Numbered from the stretch's first letter, positions 11,480 through 24,403 are shown. The stretch is DNA of 64,000 nt from Callorhinus ursinus (GCF_003265705.1 NW_020312817.1:46355627-46419626), one strand, 5' to 3'. A program made the numbers and translations. The notes: generated from the letters alone by a model not told the origin.

Positions 11480-11684
11480 TTTATTTATTTTTTATTTTTA
11501 TTTTTTAAAAGATTTTATTTACTTATTTGACGGCGAGAGACAGAACACAAGCAGGGGGTGTGGGAGAGGGAGAAGCAGGCTCCCCCCTGAGCAGGGAGCC
11601 TGATGCGGGGCTCAATCCCAGGACCTTGGGATCATGACCTGAGCCAAAGGCAGATGCTTAATGACTGAGCCACCCAGGCACCCC
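11480..11684 (-). mobile_element. CAN-SINE, antisense
   Basis: Starts with a (TTTTA)n tail, GATTTTATTTACTTATTTGA, ends GAGCCACCCAGGCACCCC. Body complete with GAGCAGGGAGCCTGATGCGG and the B-box region. Similar CACAGT-type sequence on both sides is only a weak target-site candidate. Confidence 0.93.
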
Positions 11685-11907
11685 ACAGTGTTTTAAAGTT
11701 TAAAATGCCAACACACTAATTCAACATTCTCTGCTTAACTTCAGAGTAGCAAGGGAATGTTTATAAGTCCCCACAATAATATTCAATTGTTTGAGTCTTA
11801 GCAAAAAGATGAGATAACTCCATAATAAATGAGTCCCTGAACAGAGAAGAAAGTATGTGGAAAGAAAGACAAGGAATTTGTACTTTGCGTTTCCTTTTGT
11901 CCAAAGT

Positions 11908-12190
11908 ATTGGCTTAGGAGTCAGATGCAGTAGGAATAAATTTAAAGCTCCACCATTTACTATGTGTCTTTTTTTAAAAAATTACTTTATGTCTAAGCTT
12001 CCATTTCCTTGTTATAGATAGTTCCTATTTGACAATGCAAAATTGTCATAAAAAATTGTCATTTTTTTACTAGATATGGTATTCAATTCCTAGAACTAGT
12101 AATATCTATCTCATTGATTTCTCTGAACATCATATGAGAAAAGATATAAAATCAATTAGCCCAGTGACTTACAGAAAATTCTTAATGAGA
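11908..12190 (+). mobile_element. MIR SINE remnant, sense
   Basis: Order of blocks follows MIR: GGCTTAGGAGTCAGATG, CTCCACCATTTACTATGTGT, CTAAGCTTCCATTTCCTTGT, ATCTCATTGATTTCTCTGAA, CATATGAGAAAAGATATAAA, AGCCCAGTGACTTACAGAAA. A T-rich insertion separates the two halves. Highly diverged, as expected for this ancient family. Confidence 0.6.
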
Positions 12191-13876
12191 ACTGTAACTA
12201 ATATATAAAGAGTTTAAATATTAATCAAAATTATTAATGTCATTAATTATTCTACTATCATGATAAAATGAGGCATGTTCCAGTGGTCTTTCTGATTTCC
12301 TGAAGTATCTTTGCTTAATTTCCTATGCCACAAGAAGTTATGAAAACTCTTGGATGTTTAATTAAGAATTCCTAATATCCCTATTATAATTACAGAAACA
12401 CAGCCTCTGTTAACATGCATTTTGCAAAACACATTTCATAAACCAAGTTTTAAAAGGGTGTAGACTCAGAGATCCCTCAAGGTAGTTATCAATCAGTCAA
12501 CTGCTAAGTGGAATAAACTCAGAATTGCATAGGTGCTCTGATCAAACATAAAAAGCTCTTGTTAAACAGCCATAATGGAAGATCTCATTAATTATGGGGT
12601 GTGTGTGTGGGGGTGTGTGTGCACGCATGTGTGTGTGTGTGTGTGTGTGTGAATGTGAATGAGAATATACTCACCACTTTCTGATTAGAGTTATAGTTAT
12701 AGTTAGCTAATTGTCTGACATTTGTATTACTTTTGGAGAATTTCCTCCTAGTCTTGATTTAGGTTAGATAGTTAAAGTTCATTTGTCTCTCAACCTTGAG
12801 GTTTAAAAGCTGTTATTCATAGTTTTTATATTTTATTGATTCATTAAAAGATCCTTTTGACTTATGAGTCTACAGAGATAGACACAGAACTCCCCAGCTC
12901 AAATGAACACATTTTATTTTGTTTTGTGGAAAGACCAAGTCCTGAGGAGTCATCATTGGTGTTTAAAGAATTAGTATCTCTGAATCTTGTCTTTGCTCAG
13001 CCATGTACTGAGAATAAAGTGAAGAATAAATATTTCCTTTTTTACTAGATAGGTTTTGAACCCAAGTTAGTTAATCTCCTGGAAAACTGCAGAAATTTCT
13101 TAGGTTAGTGGGATGCAGAATTTTCTTAGGTTAGTAGAACAGTGTTCTACTTTCTTGGCACTTTTTACTGAGTTTCCTTCCTAATCTAGGCAGTCTAGAA
13201 CTATGACTTTTCATTGTGCATTAATATCATTAGTGGTGACAGCACGAGAATTTCTTGGATTGATGACTGAAGTACTCTACTTTAGCTTGTACCACACTAA
13301 TGGCTAGAAAAACTACAAAAGAAATGAAACGCTAAAAAAAGTAGAAAAAGATAGTGTCAAGCAAGGGGAGGAAAAGTTCTCCCTAAAACCTAGAGTAAAA
13401 TCAGAGTAAACTATAATCCTCCATGCCTTACAGATTATTGAAACTTCTGAGACTTCAGGGACCCCCAAATTCATATTAAAATGTTTGGATTTCACTTTTT
13501 ATCTTCCAACTCTTCCCTTCAAAAAACCAGTTTTAATTTTGCATTGTCAAAGTAGCTCAATTTCTCCTATTCCATAAAATAGAGACTTTTGATTATTTGT
13601 CTGTTAATTGTTTAGTTAAGATATATTTACAGAAACTATTTTGTAATACTCTTAAATTTATTTTTATTTTGCTTTACAATAAAACACATATAGCTTGAAA
13701 ATGTGGGTTGTTTGAGACTAAGGCTATGATATGTTTGGTACCTAAACATGCCTCTTAATTGTGTTCCATTTTTGATACCTGAAATTCTTATCAAGTCTCA
13801 GCTCTTACATTTTTCATTCTTTTTCTTTTAAATTTTTATAACACAGTAAGATCAGATGTAGCAACATACTCTATTC
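12191..13876. other. no gene recognised; contains a GT microsatellite
   Basis: AT-rich low-copy DNA. A 24-bp block with TTTCTTAGGTTAGT occurs twice in a row at about 13,091-13,136, a small imperfect tandem duplication. The 63-codon plus frame at 12,857 shows no motif. Confidence 0.55.
12597..12652 (+). repeat. (GT)n microsatellite
   Basis: GGGGTGTGTGTGTGGGGGTG, GTGTGCACGCATG, then about thirteen GT units, followed by GAATGTGAATGAG. The alternating purine-pyrimidine tract is of a type that can adopt Z-DNA. Confidence 0.92.
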
Positions 13877-14074
13877 TGAAATTGCAAAAGGGGGACGGCC
13901 TGGGTGGCTCAGTTGGTTAAGCGGCTGCCTTTGGCCCAGGTCATGGTCCCGGGGTCCTGGGATTGAGTCCCACATCAGGCTCCTTGCTCGGCGGGGAACC
14001 TGTTTCTCCCTCTCTCTCCCTCTGCTTGTGCTCTCTCTGTCAAATAAATATAAAAAAAAATGAAATTGCAAAAG
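13877..14074 (+). mobile_element. CAN-SINE with perfect 14-bp target-site duplication
   Basis: The SINE body is 13,891-14,060. TGAAATTGCAAAAG occurs at 13,877-13,890 and again at 14,061-14,074. The head is slightly altered (GGGGACGGCCTGGGTGGCTC); the body and (A)n tail are otherwise complete. The perfect duplication marks a relatively recent insertion. Confidence 0.95.
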
Positions 14075-15079
14075 TTATTTTAAAGCCAATAATGATGATG
14101 CCAAAATTACATAGTTAATCGACATACAAAACCACTATATTTATGCTTGGTATGTTTACATCATAGCCATCATCATAGACAAAAAAATTTGTCTACGTTA
14201 TAGACAAAAAAATTTTAAGTCCTACTAATAATAGTCTAATTACATAAAAGTTCACTGTATGAAAATTGAATTCACAGGAGTTAAAGGGTTTAGTAAATTA
14301 TAAACATGTTCTATTATGACCTGCAATTATACAAGTTACACAAACATCACACATTTAGACTACTACTGGAGGCCTTTTGTTTCAAAATTTCAAAAGATAT
14401 ATATTTCAATAATCTATTTTTACCTATTACTCCCACTCTCCCCACTGCTGTTGCCCTGTTTATTCTCTGAGACAGGCTCTGTGGGACTTCTCTGAGTTTG
14501 TAGGTGTGTCCTGCTTCTCAAGCAAGGCACTCCATGACATTTTCCTCATTTTATCTCTGTAACTTTTCTTGAAAGTAACCAGAAATGTTCATGATTATTT
14601 ATTTGCATTAACATTCAGTTAATATGACTCTCCCATTAAATTTATTTATATTAAATTTATTTTATTAAATTATAACTATCTGTGTTACTTATGGATATTA
14701 AGTTTGAAATGCACATTGTAAGTTCTAGTATATGATAAAAATTTATGAAAAAAGCAAGTATTTAATAAGAAGGCAAAATATATATATAGGAGAGTTTTCT
14801 GGGCTGGATATTTGAATTCATGGGAGCCAAGATTACAGAGGTAAAGAATTTTTACTCAATTAAGAAAACTGGAAGTCGTCTTCAAAACAAACTGACTTTT
14901 AAATTATTAATAGAATTTGTATTATTATGTTAAAAATAAATGGTGAATACATCTGCCTTCTGTTGCATGATATAGACAGCTAGAAGGAGCAATGCTTTTA
15001 CCCTACAATAAAAGAGATCCAAAATAACTTCAAATTCACATTTTTTTTAACATATTGAGATTTAAGGACACAGAGCAAC
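14075..15079. other. AT-rich, no gene or repeat recognised
   Basis: A small hairpin, TAGACAAA, AAAA, TTTGTCTA, lies at about 14,178-14,197, with a second TAGACAAAAAAATTT copy just after it. Nothing else named. Confidence 0.5.
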
Positions 15080-17340
15080 AACTAGCCCTAAATTAAATAG
15101 AAACAGATGTGCAGGGAGAGATGAAATTGAAGTACTTGTTCATCTGGGTAGAGTGATAAAACTGAACACAGGTATGCGAAGTCGACCCAGAATGGTTGAT
15201 GACTTGCTACACAAGCTAGTGGGGACAGTTTGAAACCCCAGGGAGTCCAAAACCCTTCCTTGTTCTTTTTCCATGAACCCCACTTAATTTTCACTGAGAA
15301 GACAGAAAGAGTATTAAGAAGTGTGCAGTGTGCTGTAGACCTGGGAGAGGGGAAGAACAGCTGTATATGGAGGGCAAGAAACTCTATTCAGATCCCTGCC
15401 TCTCCCCTTTATGAGGAAGAGAGAAGTCTCAACTTGAGGGGGAAAAGGAAACAATATGCTCCTTGGGTATTTGTAAAAATCTGTGGCAGCTGGGAAGGGA
15501 ACAAAGGTGGAAAAACACTATTCCCGGGACGGAAGCAGGATCATACCCTAGACTCAACTATAGCTAAGGAAAATATGGGAGAATTAAGAGGTCCACATTC
15601 ATGAGTTCCCAAGATACAGTGCTTGCCAAAAATCTTAAAATCAATCAGAATAAGAGACCTCTGCCTCCAAGCTAATAAGCCCTAAATAACTAACAGCAGC
15701 ATTATACTACTGGGAGAGGGAAAGGAGATGAACAAGAGCATAGAGAATGGCCCTCTCTAGTGTGCAAGAGAAAGTTTTAAGCTCAGAATCTAACAGACAT
15801 GCTTAAGCAAATCTACTCCACCCTAGAAACAAAATACTGCTAAAGTATTTGAAGACTGTGGTGCACTGAGGGTAACCATAGCAACAACAAACCTTAAAGC
15901 CAGCCAAAATCTTAAATAGATTAATTCAAACAACAGAGCCTGGAAGAAGGAATGCTGTGCCCATTTCCAGACAAAAAGATGATTTATCTCTGTCTATATT
16001 GTTCTATATGAAATATCTGGCTTTCTAAAGAAATTACAAATCATTTGAAAAAGCAAAGCAGAACACACCTTAAAGAGAAAAAATGGTCTTCAGAACAGTC
16101 AAACATAACAGGTATGACAACTATTTGACATGGATTTTAAAGTAATTATGATTATGTGAGAGTCTCTAAAGAAAACCTGGATAGCATGTAAGCACATAGG
16201 AGTAATATCATCAGGGTCAAAGACCATAAGAAAGCATCAAATAGAAATGCTAAATTACTATCTTTTACTATCAGAACTAAAGGGAATGTCTCTAATGAAC
16301 TCAGCAAAAGACTTGACACCAATGAAAAAAAGAATTAAAGAATATGAAGATTGATCAAGAGACATTACTCTTACTTGAAACAAGCACACACATACATAGA
16401 GGGAGAGAAAGAGAATAAAACAAAACAAAATAAAAACAGTATTGGAGAACTACTGGACAATATTATGTGTTCAGTATACCAATAACTGAATCCCAGAAAA
16501 AAGGAGAGAAAAGGAGCAGAAGGGAAATTTGAAGAAATAATAGCAGAGAATTTTCTAAAATTAATGCCAGTTTGATAAAACAAACAAACAACATATTAAA
16601 AAATCCTAGAAAAGACCAAACAGGATAAATACTTCCACTCCCTAAAACTAAAGAAGAAATAAAGATTTCTCAGACAAACAGAAAAAAAGGGGGGGAATTC
16701 ATTGCTCACAGAACTACTCTACAAGAAATATTAAAGGAAGTTCTTCAGTCAGAAATCATATGTTATCCAACCATAACCTGAATCTACATAAAGGATAAAG
16801 AATCTACACAGTAAAGAAACATTGGAAATAGAATAACAGAAATAAAATAACATTTCTTTTTCCCATGTTTAATTACCATAAAAGATAACTGGCTGTCTAA
16901 AGCAAAATTAGGGACATTTCATGGTGTGTTTATAACTTATGTTAAAGTGAACAGTATACAACATAGCCAAAATCATGGGAAGGTTTTGGAAACACACTAT
17001 TAAAAGGTTCTTATACTTCATGTTAACTGATATTATTTTAACGTAGATCCCATTTAATTAAGTTTGTAATTCTTGTTTTTTTTTAAAGGTATAAATAATA
17101 TGCCATAGAGGAGGGAAAATAGAACACAAAATGTTTTGAATTAACCCAAGTGAAGGCAAAGGAGAAGAGGGGCAAACAAAGATGACTCAAGTTGAATATA
17201 GCTGGAAGATGGCTGAATTTAATTGATCATATTAAAAATCACATTACATGTGAATTGTCTAAATGCCACAGTTAAAAGAGAGAGATTATTAGACCACATA
17301 AATAGGCAAGGACCAACTGTCTATAAGAAACTTACTTGAA

Positions 17341-17569
17341 ATATACATATATAGGGGTGCCTGGATGACTCAGTAAGTTAAGCAACCATCTCTTAATTTC
17401 AGCTCAGGTCATGATCTCAGGGTCATGGGATCAAGCCCCATGTCAGGCTCTGTGCTCAGCAGGGAGTCTGCTTGAGATTCTCTCTCCTTCTCCCTCTGCC
17501 CCTCCCCCCCTGCACTCTCTCTCTCTAAGATAAATAAATAAAATAAATAAAAATAAATATACATAAATA
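17341..17569 (+). mobile_element. CAN-SINE, sense, in the ancient L1
   Basis: Body 17,354-17,556 from GGGGTGCCTGGATGACTCAG to the (AAATAAAT)n tail. Flanked by ATATACATATATA and ATATACATAAATA, a 13-bp duplication with one mismatch. Confidence 0.92.
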
Positions 17570-17644
17570 GATAGATTAAAATATAATGAAAGAAAAAGAT
17601 ATAAATGTTGATAGAGCTATATTAATATCAGATAAAGTAGATTT

Positions 17645-18352
17645 CTGGTTACATGGAATAATGATCTCTTCAAAGATTATGCCCTAAAGTCCCAAATCTG
17701 TAAATATGTATTATATGACAAAACGGACTTTGCAGATATGATTAAATTAAGACTATTAAGGTTGAGAGATTATCCTGAACTATCAGGTGAGTCCATTGTA
17801 ATCACAAAGGACCTTAAAAGATAGAAGAGGGAGGGGCACCTGAGTGGTGAGGTCGGTTGAATGTCCAAGTCTTGGTTTAGGTTCAGGTCATGGTCTCAGG
17901 GTCATGGGATCAAGCCCCATATCATGGGATTGAGCCCCATGTGGGATTAAGACTCTCTCTCCCTGTCCCTCTGCCCCACCCCCAAAATAAATAGATAAAT
18001 TTTAAAAAAAAAGAAGAGGGAGACAGAAGAATGAGAGAGGGAAATGTGATGAAAGCAGAGGTCACAGAGAAAGAGAGATTTAAAGATGCTACACGACTGC
18101 TTTTGAAAAATAGAGGGAAAGGCTAGGAGACAAGAAATGCAGGCAGCATCTAGAAGCTGGAAAAGGCAAGGGAATGAACTCTCCCCTAGACTATCTAGAG
18201 GGAACACAGCTCTGGTGACACCTTGATTTAGCCCAGTGAAATTGATTCCAGAATTGGGTCCTACAGAAATGTACGATAATAAATTTGCATTGTTTTGAGT
18301 CATCAAGAGTATGGTTATTTGTCACAGCAGTAATAGAAGCTGATAAAACTTC
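17645..18352 (+). mobile_element. ERVL-MaLR (MLT1-type) solo LTR, sense, with nested SINE
   Basis: LTR blocks in order: GACTTTGCAGATATGATTAA, GAGATTATCCTGAACTATC, GTAATCACAAAGGACCTTA, GCATCTAGAAGCTGGAAAAG, GACACCTTGATTTAGCCC, then polyadenylation area GATAATAAATTTGCATTGTT and an end like AATAGAAGCTGATAAAAC. No internal retroviral region is attached. Such LTRs are relics of old retrovirus-like elements. It lies inside the ancient L1, so it inserted after that L1. Confidence 0.72.
17823..18022 (+). mobile_element. CAN-SINE inside the LTR, with target-site duplication
   Basis: Body 17,833-18,011. AGAAGAGGGAG occurs at 17,823-17,833 and 18,012-18,022. The middle contains an internal duplication around ATCAAGCCCCATATCATGGG / ATTGAGCCCCATGT, and the SINE is shortened before its pyrimidine tract. 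Confidence 0.93.
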
Positions 18353-19290
18353 AGAGTATGTGACATTGCTAGGTATAAAGATGAACATGGCATCATGTCC
18401 ATAAGACATAGCAGTTTTAATTGTATATGAATCTAACATAGAGCCAAAATACCTGAGGCAGAACTGATTAAAGAAGTAGACAAATCAATAGTAGTAGACT
18501 TCAAAACTCCACTTTCAGTCATTAATAGTATGAGTAAATAAAAAAATCTGTAGTAATGTAGAAGACCTTAACACTTTTATCAAAGAACTAGACCTAACGA
18601 TCATGTGTAGAATATTTTACACAACAAGAGCAGAGTATACTTTCTTTCACCTACATGTGGAACATTCTCCAATATAGGCCATATTCTAAGCCATAAAAGG
18701 AACCTCAACAATTTAAAATAAAGTCATCCTGAACTGTGTTCTCAGATCATAACATAATTAAACCAGAAATCAACAAGAGAAAGATATGTGGAAAATAGTC
18801 AAACAATTAGAAATTAAAACACTTTTAAATAACCCACAGATTAAAAAGTGGTCTCAAGGGAACTTTAAAAATATTTTAAATGAAAATCCATCAAAATGTG
18901 TAGAATGTATTTAAAGCAGTATTTAGAAGTAAATTTATGTTGTTAAATGCTTCTAGTAGAAAACAATCAAGGTCTCAAATTTAACCTCAGCTTCACTTCA
19001 GTGAACAATAGAAATGAAATGAAATAAAATTAAAAGCCAGAGCAAAATAAATAGAGATTTATTATCAGGAGGAAAGTAACATATGTAAGAACAGAAAGGA
19101 ACCAATATGTGTAAAAACAAAAATCAATGACATTGAAAAACAAAAAAAGGAAATCATTAAAATTGAAGGCCATTTTGTTGAAAGACCAAAAAAAAAAAAA
19201 ATTGTTAAATCTCTAACCAAACTGATGAAGAAAAAAAAAAGAAGACACAAACTATAATATCTGATGAAAAATAAGAAATGTCACCATACA

Positions 19291-20971
19291 ATAGTTTATT
19301 CTGTGCTTCATCAAAGTGGTAGATTTCACTGTTCTATTTTCATACTATTCAGTGAACAAACACAAAGGCTCTCTTGTTTTTAAATTATTTTATTATAAAG
19401 TCAGACTTAATTCATCGAACTATGTACTGCTATGTTTATAATAAAGACTTGTGAAACACAATTTGGTTAATTGTGGGAAAACAGCGTGTTGTAGTAAGCA
19501 GAAAAATGAATAAATGTACAGAAGGGGAGTTGGAAGGATCAGAGGATAGAGGTTTCCTCCTGGGAAGATGACAGCAATGAAAGAATTGAGCAATGAAGCA
19601 GGAGAATTCATACTCCCCAGCCTCACTGCACATGATCACTCCTCTTAGCTGTTGCCAGTATGAATGTCTATTTGTATTCTATTGATAGCTGAATTTTCAA
19701 TTTTTTCATGATTAGGCAGATGAATTTTAGAGAATACAAAGCAGATACAGCAAAAGGAATGAAACCTGGAAGAAGCTGATTACTTCTACAATAGTAGCTT
19801 AAATAGCAGGTGTGCCTGAAAACATAACAGCTCAAATGAACAACTTTAACATAAGCATTATTAGGAGTAGACATCTTTTCTATTCAACTATAGCTCCACT
19901 TGGTAACTTAGTAGAAACAGACAGTACACATTTCATCACATTATGTAATAGAAGAAGCATGGAATGATTTTTACCCTTCCTTCTCATGGACAGGGAGTAC
20001 TATGGACATAATAAAACATAAAAGACATTATCAATGTACTAATATATCAAAACTCCATAAGGGGAGAGAGGAGTTACTTTTTGGTAATCAGTATTAGAAA
20101 GTAATCAGGAAGTTTGAGCCTGCAAAAAAAGGGAAGATAAGAAATTTACCATAGTCTGCCCAGTAGGAATGAAGAAAACAGTGTGGAACATCCTCAGGAA
20201 TAGAGAAGGAGGCAAGAGCAGTGGGCAAAAGGAAGAAAAACCAAGGGAGAATTAAGAAAGGAAAAAGGATCCAATAAGTTTTGCATCACCATGTACAGTC
20301 TCTGTATGTTTGTGACTAACCCTAATCTGCATTTGGGCCAGGGTCCAAACTGAACATTTTTAGACATTTGGAGCTTATGAAAGGTAAAAGGTTATATACA
20401 TGAAGTTTGGAAATCTTTGACTCATTCTAGAACTCATTGTGACTGATGATGTTCACCTAATCTTCTGCAGCCAAACCCTTTGTAACAATTCTAGACATTA
20501 ATAATCATAAAGTGTGTGATTTTTTAAATATACCATATGAAGGAAACATGCAGTCTTTATACCTCTTTCCTTAAAGACAATGTTTTCATCTAATTCCAGG
20601 AAATAATGCCTAGACTGTTTACATATAGACAGATATTCTCTATTATAAATTTTGTAAGAAGGAAATCCACTGTGAAAATCAAAGTGTTGAGCTGTAAAAA
20701 ATACTGTCTGGAATGCAGAGGAAATCGGTGGTAGATCAAGGGAGTTGGAGGTTAGAAGCAGTAGGAAGAGATTTTTAAAACTTCTGTCATTCAGCTCAGG
20801 TTACTCTATATTTCTTTGAACAGTATTCCTTTGTATGATTAGTTTTAAGCTCCTAATATTAAAAGATTTGTGAATCCATGACTTTGAATAGTCATGAATG
20901 TCTGAATATGGGATGTGAGCATCAAATTTTAAAAAGCAGAGAAAGGACAGGTTTCAGTATCTTAACCCAAC
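19291..20971. other. no gene or repeat recognised
   Basis: Mixed-composition, apparently single-copy sequence. Two overlapping 67-68 codon minus frames at 19,420-19,639 share no motif with known proteins that I recognise. Confidence 0.5.
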
Positions 20972-21061
20972 AACGCTATATTTTCAAAGATAGCATCCAA
21001 AGGGAAATTTGGTTCTGCCAAAATTATTCCTTTAATTTTCTATCAAACACCGTACATAACT
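20972..21061 (+). repeat. 90-bp local repeat, copy 1
   Basis: Starts AACGCTATATTTTCAAAGAT. Aligns without gaps to 21,878-21,967 with 7 differences in 90 (about 92% identity), 906 bp away in the same orientation. Family unknown to me. Confidence 0.88.
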
Positions 21062-21877
21062 AATCTAAGCTCTGGCATTTACTCTGTGTATGTTAACATT
21101 GTAAACCATTTAAGCATTTTGGGACTCAATCCCACCATTGCCAAAATGTTCTTCTTGCAAAATTATTAAGGTTTAAGAGAGTAGGAAACATGAAAGCACT
21201 TTGCAAAATATCCAGTTTGATACAAATGTAACTGTTATTTTAAATTAAAATTAATTTTGCCCAGCTGCCCTCTTTACTTTAAGAATTCGTGGTCTGACTC
21301 CATGTCATATGGTGGGGGATGGTCGATGACTGCATTCAGCTTCCACGGCATCATGGGTGGAAATGTTATATCTCCCACTTCCAGATCCACAAAATTCCTT
21401 CCTTGGAAATTTTAAAATTCAACCAAAGAAAGCACGTCCTTGTATCTGATGGTCAGGCCATGAAGATGTGAGCTAGATGGAACAAATAAAGCCAGCATGC
21501 AGAGATAGGCTGATACTTAGATAGGAGGAATCTGGCATTTTCCCTCTCATTTTCCTTTATCGTCCAATGAAGCTCTAGCTCTTCAGATGGTTTTATTTCC
21601 TAGGCCAAAGAATTATTTTTGCCTAAATTAGATCAAATTGATTTTTTGTCACCCACCAGCAAAAATGATCTCATATTATTGTAACAACAGGTTCAACCTT
21701 CCTTGGCCTGCTGATGGTGCTTCAGCTCCCTAGTGCCATGGATACTGTTGTCTAGAGATGGTAAACTTGTATTTTGTTAAAAATAAGTTCAATAGGTATT
21801 AGGTGATAAGATAAAGATACACTAGTTTGCGTTACCACTTTTTCCATAATGGACGTATAAGATATTGGAAACAAAAT
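21062..21877. other. spacer between the two 90-bp repeats
   Basis: About 816 bp. The part at 21,290-21,730 is less AT-rich and has the patchy look of an old interspersed repeat, but I cannot name a family. No coding signal. Confidence 0.45.
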
Positions 21878-21967
21878 AACGCTGTATTTTCAAAGATAGC
21901 ATCCAAAAGGAAATTTGGTTATGCCAAAATCATTCCTTTAATTTTCTATCAAACCCTGTATATAACT
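21878..21967 (+). repeat. 90-bp local repeat, copy 2
   Basis: Starts AACGCTGTATTTTCAAAGAT. See 20,972-21,061. The similarity stops sharply at both edges of the block. Confidence 0.88.
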
Positions 21968-23144
21968 CTGAGACTATTAGAGCTAACCCAGTATAGTATG
22001 GAATTTTCATTGGTTTATTTGTCACCATAAAAAAAAAGCCAGAAATATGCTCTGATCTTTTGGAGGATATGTAGATATATCACATTTATATATTTTTGTC
22101 TAAATCTAGATCATGGGAGATATTTTATAAATATTTGCACTGTAATTAAATCTTATTTTAAGTTATGATTGGCATCTTTCAGTTTATTCATTATTTCTAA
22201 TTGTTGCATGTCAGGTTTTAAAATTTTGGCTTATTTAGTTTTGCATTTACTCCCTTTTAAAAAATAACTTTTTTATAAGTATCTCAATTTCATTAGAAAG
22301 TGAAAAAAATCATTGTTCTGTATAACACTCATTTTTAGAGAGTAAATCAATAGAGTGCACATTTTATTAAACCTAACTGCATTATGAATTGATGTAATAA
22401 AAGCTTGGAACATTTTAAAGAGAAATTTTAAAAGAAATGGCATAATATTCAATTTCATTTTAAGTGATAAACAAAATCTTAGAATGGATTTTAAAATGTA
22501 TTATAATAAGTGTAAACATGACACTTTATACTAGGCAGATATTTCTGCAACATATATAATATACACTTGTATTTAATGTGTAATGTTACTGTATCAGAAA
22601 AAGTCTACCTGAGGAAGGAAAAAAACACCTAGTCACAAGTCAACTTCTAATAAGGATTATGCTTCTAATTTAAAAGAAAACTAAAGTGTCAGTTGCCCAC
22701 TTATAAGAACAATCAGAATATGTCCTCTGATCTTTAAAAAAGGTAATTCAAGTAAACTAATAATTTGACAATTATGAGCAATATAAACAATAAACATATT
22801 GTTTGCAATAAAAGTAACAAATGTTTCATGTACAGGAGAATCAGAGTCAAGGATAGAAAATCAGAAAACTCAAGTACAGCGTAATTTTATCAATTACTAA
22901 TTTTATCAATATATTCATCTATTTCCCCACAATTTTTTAATAATTTTTGATGATTATCTTAGAGTTTTTAGGTTTATAATAATATCTTCAAATAAAAATA
23001 ATTCTATGTCATTTTTACTAAAATTTAAAACCTCTCATTTATTTGTATTTTCTAACCAGACTGCCTTGTTATTCCAGAATATGTAATAAAGGAAGAATAG
23101 TTATCACTAGAAATCCTGACTAGTGTGTGGGTGCAGTACTACAC
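21968..23144. other. AT-rich, no gene or repeat recognised
   Basis: Long AT-rich stretch with short frames only. Nothing that I can support. Confidence 0.55.
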
Positions 23145-23150
23145 TGATAT

Positions 23151-23182
<32 letters not shown>

Positions 23183-23388
23183 TTTTAAGATTTTATTTAT
23201 TTATTTGACAGAGAGAGAGACAGCGAGAGCAGGAACACAAGCAGGGGGAGTGGGAGAGGGAGAAGCAGGCTTCCCGCCGAGCAGGGAGCCCGATGTGGGA
23301 CTCGATCCCAGGACTCTGGGATCATGACCTGAGCCGAAGGCAGACGCTTAACAACTAAGCCACCCAGTCGCCCTGATATATTATTTTT
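23145..23388 (-). mobile_element. CAN-SINE, antisense, with long (TTTA)n tail and target-site duplication
   Basis: Body 23,158-23,373. The tail is expanded to a (TTTA)n array at about 23,150-23,186. TGATATATTATTT occurs at 23,145-23,157 and 23,374-23,386. The body has GGGAGAGGGAGAAGCAGGC and ends GCCACCCAGTCGCCC. Confidence 0.94.
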
Positions 23389-23741
23389 TATTTGGGTCCT
23401 GGAAATGATTCCAGAATAAGTATCTGTGGGTTCCAATAATAAAATTATCTGTAAAGGAAATAAAACAACTCTATTACACAGATTTCTGGCCATTCACCTT
23501 AACATCTACTTGTAGGGGAAATCTTATAAAAATGCAAAAGATTTGTATTCCCAATTCTATTTTATAGGTTTCATATCACATCTTATTAATATTATTCACC
23601 AATAAGTATTTGGAGGTGAATCAATTTTAGATTCTTCTGTATAATCTTATTTTTCTACTGAAGCGTGAATCATTATCATAAAGGTATGTGTGTGCATGCA
23701 CATGTACCTGTTTTTGTGTGTATGATTAAGAGGATTAATCA

Positions 23742-23919
23742 TCTTTTTTTTGCAAGAGAGAGGGCAGAGAGGGGCAAAGGGAGAGGAGAGAGAGAATACT
23801 AAGCAGGCTCCACACCCAGCACGGAGCCTGACACTGGGGTTGACCTCACAACCTTGAGATCATGACCCAAGCGGAAATCAAGAGTCAGACGCTTAATTGA
23901 CTGAGCCACCTGGGTGCCC
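23742..23919 (-). mobile_element. older-type CAN-SINE, antisense
   Basis: T tail, GCAAGAGAGAGGGCAGAGAG, AGCAGGCTCCACACCCAGCA, TTGACCTCACAACCTTGAGA, AATCAAGAGTCAGACGCTTA, ends GAGCCACCTGGGTGCCC. The TCACAACC...AATCAAGAGTCAGACGC body marks an older subfamily than the GATCCCAGGACCC type. Confidence 0.9.
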
Positions 23920-24366
23920 TGCATCTAATCTGTTTTGAAAGCACCCTTTACCTACTATCCAGCTTGTAATAAATTATTTGGATACTATTTCACAAAATAA
24001 TTTCATAAATTATTTTAATACAATTTCACAGAAACCTCTCAAATATAGTCTTCTTCTTCCTGATTTTCAGTCTCATTCTGCAATATGTCTTTCTCTTAAA
24101 TGATTAACAAAACACATGGACCTTAAACTTTTATAAATTATCACATTGTTCTAAATAGATCCTTTTAACCTTAGTTGATGGCTGTGGGAATCTGTTCTAA
24201 CATGTTATACCATCTTAAAGGAAAGGTCCATTTAAAATGTAAAAACTGGTGTTATATAGAAGTGATGAATCACTAAATTCTGTTCCTGAAATCATTATGA
24301 TACTATATGTTAACTAACTAGAATTTAAATAAAAATTTGAAACAAAAAGTAAAACAATACAAAAGG

Positions 24367-24403
24367 TGTATATGTATATATATATATATATATATGTATA
24401 TAT
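24367..24403 (+). repeat. (TA)n microsatellite
   Basis: GTATATGTA followed by about nine TA units, then GTATATATGG. Confidence 0.9.

Larger units (their letters stand above)
15080..19290 (+). mobile_element. ancient L1, sense: 5' UTR, ORF1 and start of ORF2
   Basis: Old L1M/HAL1-like order. A 5' UTR (about 15,080-16,000) contains GACTGTGGTGCACTGAGGGT and AAAGCCAGCCAAAATC. ORF1-derived sequence follows to about 16,740, ending near CTACAAGAAATATTAAAGGA. A T/A-rich spacer is followed by ORF2 with CTATATTAATATCAGATAAA (17,612), GTAGACTTCAAAACTCCACT (18,495) and TGGAACATTCTCCAATATAG (18,658). It ends in the linker before reverse transcriptase. It is interrupted by a SINE (17,354) and an LTR (17,645). 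All frames are destroyed; the 124-codon frame at 15,230 is 5' UTR, not a gene. Confidence 0.7.

Noticed and set aside
15230..15604. 124-codon plus frame
   Set aside because: Lies in the 5' UTR part of the ancient L1; no domain and no conservation argument.
17947..18306. 119-codon minus frame
   Set aside because: Made of antisense SINE tail and antisense LTR sequence.
23150..23186. Regular (TTTA)n units as a CRISPR-like or satellite array
   Set aside because: It is the expanded tail of an antisense SINE; no spacers and no longer repeat unit.
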